Of a stretch of DNA of 11,162 nucleotides, positions 1 to 6,197 are shown one piece after another. The notes beneath the pieces were generated by a model. It searched no databases. It had not been told where the DNA came from and was given only the letters and a program-made list of their open reading frames with translations. How positions within the stretch are numbered: position 1 is the first letter of the stretch; each line of letters opens with the position of its first letter. Made by a program: the position numbers and the translations under genes. This stretch comes from an uncultured Sutterella sp. (GTDB taxonomy: Bacteria; Pseudomonadota; Gammaproteobacteria; Burkholderiales; Burkholderiaceae_F), in NCBI GenBank assembly GCA_937943605.1, contig CALEAW010000034.1, forward strand, positions 1-11,162, read 5' to 3'.

Positions 1-13
1 GAAGAAGCAGGAA

Positions 14-47
14 GCCTCGCCCGATTTGTTATCAAATCGGACGGGGA
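14..47 (-). terminator. Possible weak terminator after the small gene
   Basis: A perfect 8-bp stem (21-28 with 33-40, loop TTAT) lies just past the stop codon of the small minus-strand gene. It extends outward through a C-A mismatch to a GC-rich stem of about 5 pairs (15-19 with 42-46, one of them G-U). Read on the minus strand it is followed by a pyrimidine-rich stretch (CTTCCTGCTTCTTC) rather than a clean T run, so termination strength is uncertain. Confidence 0.35.
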
Positions 48-51
48 GCAG

Positions 52-297
52 TCACAGCTTTTCGTCGTCAGGCACTTCACGGTACGGGAATCGACAACCT
101 GAGGCTCTTAATTGTTCGAAGAGCGTGGAACCTGAATTTGGTGTATCCAAAATCTTTCGTAAGGCTTTCTTTTCTTCAGTTGTGAGCGCAAATTTCTCGT
201 CAACGTCGCCCTGACAAACTTTAAGTGGCTCAAAAGCCTGCTGATCTTCGACGTCAGAGCGAGTCAGATCTTTGGAAAAGTCGTTCTTGGTTGTCAT
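52..297 (-). CDS. Small hypothetical protein, 81 aa
   Basis: An ATG at 295-297 opens an 81-codon frame ending in TGA (52-54). I do not recognise the family. The product is strongly charged and hydrophilic, with no signal peptide or membrane segment, so it is probably cytosolic. It has two cysteines (C28, C68) too far apart for a standard zinc knuckle. The middle (about residues 40-66) could form helices, and the C-terminus is acidic and ends DDEKL. The ribosome binding site is poor: only a purine-rich AAAGAAGAAAAG lies upstream. A TATAGT -10-like element and a 12-bp palindrome sit 45-70 bases upstream of the start, which supports a real transcription unit. It is on the same strand as lysP but separated from it by the lysP terminator, so it is probably transcribed on its own. 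The overlapping plus-strand frame at 26-214 is judged a shadow. Confidence 0.5.
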   Translation of the reverse strand: MTTKNDFSKDLTRSDVEDQQAFEPLKVCQGDVDEKFALTTEEKKALRKILDTPNSGSTLFEQLRASGCRFPYREVPDDEKL

Positions 298-341
298 GAT
301 GCTTTTCTTCTTTGTTCTGCATAAACGTTTGGATAAAGCAT

Positions 342-363
342 ACTATAGCTGACCGACGTCGGT
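342..363 (-). promoter_or_regulatory. Palindrome next to a -10-like box upstream of the small gene
   Basis: On the minus strand a TATAGT hexamer (347-342) matches the sigma-70 -10 consensus at five of six positions. Four bases upstream of it is a perfect 12-bp palindrome, ACCGACGTCGGT (352-363), where the -10/-35 spacer would be. No good -35 hexamer is visible at 17-19 bp, which would suit a promoter needing an activator or blocked by a dimeric repressor. That reading is inference. Confidence 0.35.
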
Positions 364-434
364 GTGGTTTTCTACGCATGCTTTCTGACGTGCCTAGAAA
401 GTGTAGGTTATTGGCCAGGACCCGAGCTTGCATG

Positions 435-468
435 AAAAAAGCCTCGAACCAGATCGCCGATTCGAGGC
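435..468 (-). terminator. Rho-independent terminator of lysP
   Basis: On the minus strand an 8-bp perfect stem, GCCTCGAA (468-461) with TTCGAGGC (448-441), encloses a 12-nt loop and is followed at once by six T residues (440-435). It lies about 40 bases past the lysP stop codon and has the standard form of an intrinsic terminator. Confidence 0.88.
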
Positions 469-507
469 ATTTGTTATAGGTGCCAACGGTGTGGCACTCG
501 ATACTGA

Positions 508-1971
508 TTAACGGTACTTTTCAGGGAATGTCATGTCGCTATAGCGCACGAATCGCGTTTTCTTGATGAACTTATAACCAAACCAAACAGACAAGAAAAG
601 CGGAATCCCAATGTAGGTCGCAATCATGCCACCCCAATCAATCGTGCCTTCTAAGAAGGCCGTATAGTTCTGGCCAAGCATGATGATCATGCAGAGCGCA
701 AAAGCGAACATCGGGCCATACGGGAAGAAGCTCGAACGATAGGGGAGCTTATTGACGTCATAGCCATTCAAAATATAGCCACGACGGAAGCGATAGTGAC
801 TAATGGCAATGCCAAGCCAGGCAATAAAGCCACACATACCCGAGGTATTCAAGAGCCACAAGTAGACCGCCTGGTTGTCAAAACGAGAGGTCAAAAAGCA
901 TAAGCCAGCCACGGCCGTGGTTGCGAAAAGGGCATTACGTGGGACGCCAGACTTTGAGAGTTTGGCAAAGCATTTTGGAGCGTCACCTTGGCAAGCCAAG
1001 ACGAAGAGCATACGGGTGGATGCATATAGGCCAGAGTTACCCGCCGACAAAACGGAGGTCAAAATGACAGCGTTCATCAAGGCAGCAGCCGACAAGAGAC
1101 CAGCGTGCTCAAAGACCAACGTAAAGGGACTCACGGCAATGTCAGACACGTCATTACGTAAGAGACGCGGGTCGCTATACGGAATGATCATACTGATGAT
1201 GAAGATCGAGAAAATATAAAAGAGGAGAATTCGCCAAAAGACCTGACGTACGGCCTTAGGAATATTCTTTTCGGGGTTTTCAGTTTCGCCTGCAGCAATC
1301 CCAATCAATTCAGTACCCTGAAAGGAAAAGCCCACCACCATGGCTACGCCAATCAACGCTGGCAATCCTCCCACAAAGGGCGCTTCCCCAATTGTCCAGT
1401 TGGCAAAACCCGCCGGGGTATCACCCGAAAGAATGCCAAAGATCATGGCAAGTCCTGTGCCAATGAAGAAGATTACGGTGACGACTTTGAGCAAGGCGAA
1501 CCAATATTCTGTCTCGCCAAAGCCTTTGACAGAGACATAGTTCAATAAGAAAATGAACCCTAAAAAGAGGGCGCTCCATAGGGTGCCAGGCACATCAGGG
1601 AACCACCAGCCCATGACAAGCTGGGCTGCCACTAAGTCGACCGCAACGGTAATGGCCCAGTTGTAGCAATAGTTCCATCCGAGCGCAAATCCAAAGCCTT
1701 CATCGACATAACGACGGCCATAGGTCGAAAAGGAGCCCGCAACCGGTTCATAGGCAGCAAGTTCGCCAAGGCTCGTCATTAAGAAGTAAACCATGAGCCC
1801 AATGATGGAATAAGCCAATAAGGCGCTCCCAGGACCCGCTTGCGCAATCGTTGCGCCAGAAGCCACGAAGAGCCCTGTCCCAATGGAGCCACCCACGGCA
1901 ATCATCGTGATATGACGTGCCTTAAGGTCACGCCGAAGTCCCGAATTTTGACGGGTGTCTGATTCTGACAT
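508..1971 (-). CDS. lysP: Lysine-specific permease LysP (APC superfamily)
   Basis: This 487-aa integral inner-membrane protein is predicted to import L-lysine by proton symport. It matches what I recall of E. coli LysP (489 aa) along its whole length, including the N-terminal LRRDLKARH segment, the TM1 substrate-binding loop GGSIGTGLF (residues 27-35), the SLGELAAYEPVAGSF stretch (67-81), the TM6 region GFSFQGTELIGIAAGE (214-229) and the C-terminal FVRYSDM. Twelve hydrophobic segments are expected. The ATG at 1969-1971 has GGAGG (1987-1983) 11 bases upstream, which is somewhat far but usable. The gene stands alone: a lysine riboswitch leader precedes it and an intrinsic terminator follows, so uptake should fall when lysine is plentiful. 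The substrate call rests on both the close resemblance to LysP and the lysine-sensing leader. Confidence 0.96.
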   Translation of the reverse strand: MSESDTRQNSGLRRDLKARHITMIAVGGSIGTGLFVASGATIAQAGPGSALLAYSIIGLMVYFLMTSLGELAAYEPVAGSFSTYGRRYVDEGFGFALGWNYCYNWAITVAVDLVAAQLVMGWWFPDVPGTLWSALFLGFIFLLNYVSVKGFGETEYWFALLKVVTVIFFIGTGLAMIFGILSGDTPAGFANWTIGEAPFVGGLPALIGVAMVVGFSFQGTELIGIAAGETENPEKNIPKAVRQVFWRILLFYIFSIFIISMIIPYSDPRLLRNDVSDIAVSPFTLVFEHAGLLSAAALMNAVILTSVLSAGNSGLYASTRMLFVLACQGDAPKCFAKLSKSGVPRNALFATTAVAGLCFLTSRFDNQAVYLWLLNTSGMCGFIAWLGIAISHYRFRRGYILNGYDVNKLPYRSSFFPYGPMFAFALCMIIMLGQNYTAFLEGTIDWGGMIATYIGIPLFLSVWFGYKFIKKTRFVRYSDMTFPEKYR

Positions 1972-2162
1972 GGTGGAATAATCCTCCGGAAAGAAAAACG
2001 TTCGTTGGCGTGATAGGGAAGAGCGTCAAATAGGCGTGCGGAAACGATGAATGACTCCGCAACGTGCGACACACATCCTGAACGAACTTTCCGAAAGACG
2101 TGACCCAGAAACCTTGCGTAGGGGCAAGGACGGGCCGTCGTGAAGGTGCGAACCGAATGGTC
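1972..2162 (-). promoter_or_regulatory. lysP leader downstream of the aptamer: probable expression platform
   Basis: This stretch links the riboswitch aptamer to the lysP start. It contains small hairpins such as CCTTG/CAAGG (2129-2125 with 2116-2112) and TGCGGA/TCCGCA near 2040-2062. A longer-range pairing is possible: CGGAAAG (2093-2087) is complementary to CTTTCCG (1993-1987), whose last base is the first G of the GGAGG ribosome binding site. The next bases, TTCGTT (2086-2081), are complementary to AACGAA (2006-2001). A T-rich run (TTTTTCTTT) lies near 1998-1990. Whether control is by translation block or by termination cannot be settled by eye. Confidence 0.4.
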
Positions 2163-2351
2163 AGCCGACAGCTCCTCCGCATGAAGCTTCTCTCAATGAG
2201 CTTTATGCGGGAGTGAAGCGGATATTCTCCGCAACCCCAATGTCCGCCACGTGTCCGTGACGTCATTTCGGCAGGCTGTCCTTTCAATCGGTGTCATTGA
2301 GTACCCTCTCGACCGTCTACTCTTACAGAGCTCCTGCGCCTCTATCTCGCT
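2163..2351 (-). ncRNA. Lysine riboswitch (L box) aptamer
   Basis: Read on the minus strand, the region carries the conserved lysine riboswitch blocks in order with typical spacing: GAGGCGC (2342-2336), AAGAGTA (2324-2318), TGAAAGG (2286-2280), GCCGAA (2272-2267), TTGGGGT (2240-2234), a GGAGAATATCC hairpin (2230-2220), ACTCCCGC, and the closing GCGGAGGAGC (2180-2171). A long P5 hairpin joins CCGCAT and ATGCGG. P1 forms from AGC..GATAG (2351-2341) with CTGTC.GCT (2171-2163), with a small internal loop and one wobble pair. The known ligand of this class is L-lysine, and the downstream gene is a lysine permease. A 119-codon open frame across this region (1928-2287, minus) is therefore not a gene. 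Confidence 0.94.
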
Positions 2352-2355
2352 AATG

Positions 2356-2389
2356 GCGTTTGTCTAAGCAAATGTCCTTAGACGAACGC
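2356..2389. repeat. 34-nt inverted repeat just upstream of the riboswitch
   Basis: GCGTT-T-GTCTAAG (2356-2368) and CTTAGAC-G-AACGC (2377-2389) form 13-position arms with a single mismatch around an 8-nt centre. It ends 4 bases upstream of the riboswitch P1 in the lysP direction. In RNA it would be a very stable stem at or near the 5' end of the lysP transcript. In DNA it could be a dimeric operator. There is no T run on either strand, so it is not a classic terminator. Confidence 0.65.
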
Positions 2390-2398
2390 GAAACGAGC

Positions 2399-2429
2399 AT
2401 TTTGACACATTCGCGAACGCTTGTGGCAA
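2399..2429 (-). promoter_or_regulatory. Candidate lysP promoter
   Basis: On the minus strand TTGCCA (2429-2424) could be the -35. TGTCAAAAT (2407-2399) has the form of an extended -10 (TG, one base, then CAAAAT). The spacer is 19 bp, longer than ideal, which the TGn element could offset. Transcription would begin around 2392, placing the 34-nt hairpin at the very 5' end of the leader. The fit is moderate and untested. Confidence 0.33.
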
Positions 2430-2536
2430 TAAAGGCGTAAATTTTACTTTTAAGATCGTGTTTCTGACGGTAAGCCTCAGTAAAGAAAGGCCTCAAGTCC
2501 GAGATTTTTCGTGCATACTCTTCTTAGAACGACGTG

Positions 2537-2565
2537 TTGTGACGCGGCGCGTTGCAAAATAATAA
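2537..2565 (+). promoter_or_regulatory. Candidate promoter of the McrB-like operon
   Basis: TTGTGA (2537-2542) and TAATAA (2560-2565) are spaced by 17 bp on the plus strand, about 100 bases before the preferred start of the McrB-like gene. The -10 sits in an A/T-rich stretch. The match is fair rather than strong, and the site is overlapped by the direct repeats noted separately. Confidence 0.37.
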
Positions 2566-2589
2566 AGAGTCGCAAAATGTCTCAAAAAT
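2551..2589 (+). repeat. Short direct repeats over the operon promoter
   Basis: GTTGCAAAAT (2551-2560) and GTCGCAAAAT (2569-2578) differ at one base and start 18 bp apart. A looser third copy, GTCTCAAAAAT (2579-2589), follows directly. They flank and overlap the candidate -10, so they may be binding sites of a regulator. No regulator gene is encoded in the window. Confidence 0.3.
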
Positions 2590-2654
2590 ACTGTGACGTC
2601 AAAAGAAGTTAACGGTGGTGTTGATGCGGTGTGCTTGCGTCTTTTTGGCGAGAA

Positions 2655-2659
2655 AAGGA
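2655..2659 (+). promoter_or_regulatory. Ribosome binding site deciding the McrB-like start
   Basis: AAGGA (2655-2659) lies 7 bases before the GTG at 2667. The same frame is open further upstream, with another GTG at 2631, but that codon has only a weak GGTGG-like sequence in front of it. The 2667 start is therefore preferred. Confidence 0.6.
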
Positions 2660-2666
2660 ACTAAAA

Positions 2667-5600
2667 GTGAGAAAAGTCGAGCAAAACAAAGTTGATACGC
2701 TTTGGAAAGAATTGTTGGTTTGGGTCTTTCAAGCGTTAGGGTCAGGTCAAAGAGACAAAGCGAATAAGCACGCAAGAAAGCTTCTTTTAAGGTGGGGCTG
2801 TAAAGAAAGTACCAAAGGAACGTGGTGGAAGCGAGATGAGGTCTTAAGGCACATTGAGAAAATGGAACGCACCATGGGTCCCATGAGTGTTCATTACAAG
2901 ATTTTCGTTGATTACATCTTCCTCAATCATGTCCGTTTTAGTAAGCGTCTTGGTGCGTTTCTCTTTAATGGCGATAAGAAATCTTGGACGAAGGAGGAGT
3001 TTTTTCAATTCTGGACGACGGCGGACTTGCCTAACTGTGCGAAGCAACCGACCTATTTTATCCAACGATATAAAGACATTGCCGATCAGCCCCTTGATCA
3101 GGACACGCTGATTTTAGATGTGATCTTAGCGTTGTCTTTTGGGCAAGCGCCTTTTATGGGTGCGTGTCTTTTGACGCAAATTCAAGCTTTAGAGGAGCAC
3201 GGCCCGCACGCGTTGATTTGGGATCCAAAATGGCTAGATATCGCTAATGAGTACGAACAAAAGCTTAAAGAAGCGACTCAAAATGATGATGACGATGTTG
3301 AAGAAGGTGAGGTCAACATTGCCGACGACGAACTGCCATTAACGGAAGCGCCTGAAACTGCCGTTGAACCTGAAGTAGAAGAAGGGACACGTGTTGATGA
3401 TCAGGTTGCGACAGTCGAGGTTGAGACCCAGGTACAAGAAGCGTCTCAAGCCGAGACTCAGACGCTTGCTACGGAGCCTATCGCCGTGGTGGACGGCATG
3501 CCGATCTACGAGGGGGACCTTGAACCAACAGTGCCCGTTCAGTCTAGTGTCACCACTTCAAGCGACGTGGTGTCGCCTGACGTGATGGTGAGTCCCTTTA
3601 AGTCTGAAGACCGTCGACAGGTTCCAGTACGCAACTATTTTGAAAGTCAGCGTAAGGTGACGTTGCCGGCTTTAAAGCCAGGGCTTGGTCGTTACTTAGG
3701 GTACGTGCGTAAAAACAGCGGCAACTTCCAGAATTTTTATTTTATCGCTGATTGGGCTCAGGATCGTTTTGGTGAAATCGAAGCGAGTCTAGCCAAACAA
3801 CGCTTCCCGAAGTGGGGTGCCGTCAATTTAGCGATTGAGCAGCGTAAGGGTCCCAAAGAAGGGGGCTTTTTTGTGATGGATGTCGATGAGGCCGAATGGG
3901 AACTCAATCGAGATGAAAATCATGAACCTCGCCAGGATTACGTTTATCGTGTCAACTATAACCGCTTGCTGAGCGAAAGGCGTTTTTTGCCTGCTAGCGC
4001 TTTTGGGATTTATCCCGTGGTGCGTCCTGCGCCTACGATGTCACAACCTTTAGATTTGACGCGCGCGGTGGAGGTGGTGTTTACCGATCGTGCGGCTGAC
4101 GAAGCGCATGTGGAGCTCTCAAATGAATGGGTCATGCTTGAAGCCAATGGCTTACTTTATGGTCCTGTTCGTCTGAGAGAGTCAGCCAAAAAGCTGCCAT
4201 ATGTTCAGCTTGTTGATCAGATGGGTGTGGTTGAAGGCTTCAAAGTTGAACGACGTTACTACCATTCGGTCGCGCAGTTTGTACGAGGAACCGAAAGTAC
4301 AGGGCACACCTATGTGTCGATGCTCTGTGTCGATACGCAGTTCATGACGCCCGTTGATATTGACATTTGGTCGGATGCAGAGCTGGTGAAGCATTTGACG
4401 TCGTCGAGGTCTTTTAAAGACGTTGGTGCGCTTGCTGAAATGATTGAAAGAGGCGACGTCTTTTTCTCGTCTAATCCTGATATTTCGCTCGCTCGTCAGC
4501 AACGCATGAAGAACATGATTTTGCATGTGAATCAACGTGCGGATACTCGTGAGGCCTTTGCTGACTTTTTAGCGCGCGAAGTCCTTCAGCGTAAAGACAA
4601 AATTTTGACTGCTGTAGTGCGTTGTATTGCTAACGACAACGAATTACTCAAGGTTCTTACGCAAAATGCCACAATCGGCAAAGAAATGGACGGTCTCAAG
4701 GCTTTACATAAGTCCTTGAATGAGCAAGTTGCTGCACGTCGTCAAGAGGTCAAAAAGGCGCTCAATGAAGTGCAACATCACGAACGTCAGGTTGCTGAAC
4801 TTCAAAAGAGCATTAATGCCAAAACGAAAGCACTCGGGCTCTTTGACGAAAATACCGACATCATCGATGCATTTAAGTCGATGGATGCACGCATAGATGA
4901 GGCGCGGCAAGAGTTAAATCGTTTGAAGGGTTTACAGGATCAAGTTCTAGAAGACATCAAGGCTGAGATGACGAAGGCATCGTCTAAGGTCGGGGACGCT
5001 TTGCCTCTGGATGTGACTCAGGCTGTGCAATGCTGGGATGAAGCGCAGGAGGCGCGTCGTGTGACGGACGTGGCAGAGGCGGTCAATGAGGTGTCCTATC
5101 AGGGACCAACAGGCCAGAGTCTTGCCAATGCGTTGGTGCGCTACGTTCAGAGTCAGCGTGCCTATGACGACAACACGGTGCTAAATCTCTACTTGTCGAT
5201 GGTGCAAAATTTCTTGACGGTGTTGTCGGGGGCTCCAGGTGTCGGTAAGACTTCGATTTGCGGCATCCTTGCAGAATCGTTAGGGATGAATACCTTTAAC
5301 GAGGTGTTAGATGAGTCGCTTCGCGCCCGTATATCTGCGAACCGTTTCTTATGTGTGCCAGTCGAGTATGGCTGGACCACAAAGCGCGACTTTATTGGGT
5401 ATTGGAATCCATTGACGAGTCGCTTTGAGTCGCCCGATCCTGATCGTTGGCAGTTGATTCGTCGGTTGGACGCAGAAGCACGCAGTGAAAAGGGTTCGGT
5501 CTATCCAGCCATGATGCTCTTAGACGAAGCCAATTTGTCGCCCATGGAATATTACTGGTCAGATTGGATGCGCCTTTGTGACGAAGAAGCCTTCCCGGGT

Positions 5601-6185
5601 GACGTGCGTCTTTGGGATAAAGCGATCACGAAGGTGCCAGAAACTTTACGTTTTATGGCGACCATCAATAACGACAATACGACCGAAGGTTTGTCGCCTC
5701 GTTTGATTGACCGTGCGGGCATTATTACGTTGCCTGATACAGAAGACGCCGTTCCGACCGTGCCGGCTGATCGTGTGACGGTTGTGCGTGCGCCGTGGGA
5801 ACAATTAAAGTCTGTCTTTGGGGCGCGTGAAATCACTGACCACGCACAGCAAACGCATCAAGTCCTCGATGAAGTCTATCGAGCATTCTCGGCAGTGGGC
5901 ATTCGTTTCTCACCGCGAGCCCGTCGTCAGATCACGGGCTACGTGGGGGCTGCAACCAGTGTCTTTAAAGCCAAGCATGCCAAACCCGCGTACCTTGAAG
6001 CGATTGACTTTGCAGTGATGCAAAAGGGACTCCCAAGAGTGAGTGGCACGGGGAGCAACTATTGCGAACGGCTTGAGGGGCTTCGTCAGGTGCTTGATCG
6101 CTTGTCGTTAGATCGTTCGGTCGCCTTACTTGATCAAATCATTCAAGAAGGCAAAGACGCGCTCGACTGTTATCGCTTCTTCTAA
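2667..6185 (+). CDS. McrB-family AAA+ NTPase with coiled coil (CoCoNuT-like McrB)
   Basis: Probably the motor subunit of a McrBC-type restriction system: it would form a ring, hydrolyse NTP and drive the partner nuclease encoded next. Counting from the GTG at 2667 (1172 aa), the layout is: a mostly helical N-terminal domain (1-204); an acidic low-complexity linker rich in E, D, T and V (about 205-313); a compact domain with RYLGYVRKNSGNFQNFYFI (342-360), which resembles an OB or cold-shock strand pair (tentative); a further unassigned domain (about 455-665); a coiled coil (671-773); and the AAA+ domain (about 830-1140). Motor motifs are Walker A GAPGVGKT (855-862), the McrB/MoxR-like insert DFIGYWNP (908-915), Walker B MLLDEANLS (950-958), sensor region TINNDN (999-1004) and RLIDRA (1012-1017). 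E. coli McrB has 459 aa, so this protein is far larger. The usual McrB GTP motif MNTxDR is not present in standard form, so ATP use is possible. The nuclease gene starts 12 bases downstream. Confidence 0.85.
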   Translation: MRKVEQNKVDTLWKELLVWVFQALGSGQRDKANKHARKLLLRWGCKESTKGTWWKRDEVLRHIEKMERTMGPMSVHYKIFVDYIFLNHVRFSKRLGAFLFNGDKKSWTKEEFFQFWTTADLPNCAKQPTYFIQRYKDIADQPLDQDTLILDVILALSFGQAPFMGACLLTQIQALEEHGPHALIWDPKWLDIANEYEQKLKEATQNDDDDVEEGEVNIADDELPLTEAPETAVEPEVEEGTRVDDQVATVEVETQVQEASQAETQTLATEPIAVVDGMPIYEGDLEPTVPVQSSVTTSSDVVSPDVMVSPFKSEDRRQVPVRNYFESQRKVTLPALKPGLGRYLGYVRKNSGNFQNFYFIADWAQDRFGEIEASLAKQRFPKWGAVNLAIEQRKGPKEGGFFVMDVDEAEWELNRDENHEPRQDYVYRVNYNRLLSERRFLPASAFGIYPVVRPAPTMSQPLDLTRAVEVVFTDRAADEAHVELSNEWVMLEANGLLYGPVRLRESAKKLPYVQLVDQMGVVEGFKVERRYYHSVAQFVRGTESTGHTYVSMLCVDTQFMTPVDIDIWSDAELVKHLTSSRSFKDVGALAEMIERGDVFFSSNPDISLARQQRMKNMILHVNQRADTREAFADFLAREVLQRKDKILTAVVRCIANDNELLKVLTQNATIGKEMDGLKALHKSLNEQVAARRQEVKKALNEVQHHERQVAELQKSINAKTKALGLFDENTDIIDAFKSMDARIDEARQELNRLKGLQDQVLEDIKAEMTKASSKVGDALPLDVTQAVQCWDEAQEARRVTDVAEAVNEVSYQGPTGQSLANALVRYVQSQRAYDDNTVLNLYLSMVQNFLTVLSGAPGVGKTSICGILAESLGMNTFNEVLDESLRARISANRFLCVPVEYGWTTKRDFIGYWNPLTSRFESPDPDRWQLIRRLDAEARSEKGSVYPAMMLLDEANLSPMEYYWSDWMRLCDEEAFPGDVRLWDKAITKVPETLRFMATINNDNTTEGLSPRLIDRAGIITLPDTEDAVPTVPADRVTVVRAPWEQLKSVFGAREITDHAQQTHQVLDEVYRAFSAVGIRFSPRARRQITGYVGAATSVFKAKHAKPAYLEAIDFAVMQKGLPRVSGTGSNYCERLEGLRQVLDRLSLDRSVALLDQIIQEGKDALDCYRFF

Positions 6186-6197
6186 ACAAGCGAGTCA

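Noticed and set aside
875..1219. Plus-strand open frame of 114 codons inside lysP
   Set aside because: It is antisense to a strongly conserved permease. The product is lysine- and alanine-rich without a family signature.
2258..2265. TGACGTCA, also seen at 2594-2601 and near 8099-8106
   Set aside because: An 8-bp palindrome recurring three times, but one copy is inside the riboswitch aptamer and one inside the amidase gene. GACGTC-like words are common throughout the window, so it is not taken as a regulatory motif.
1928..2287. Minus-strand open frame of 119 codons upstream of and overlapping lysP
   Set aside because: It lies across the lysine riboswitch and overlaps the lysP start in another frame. 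Its composition (rich in R, S, P, H) is typical of a chance frame.
2631..2666. GTG at 2631 as the start of the McrB-like protein
   Set aside because: It is in frame, but its upstream sequence is a poor ribosome binding site, while GTG 2667 has AAGGA at 7 bases. It is kept as a second choice.
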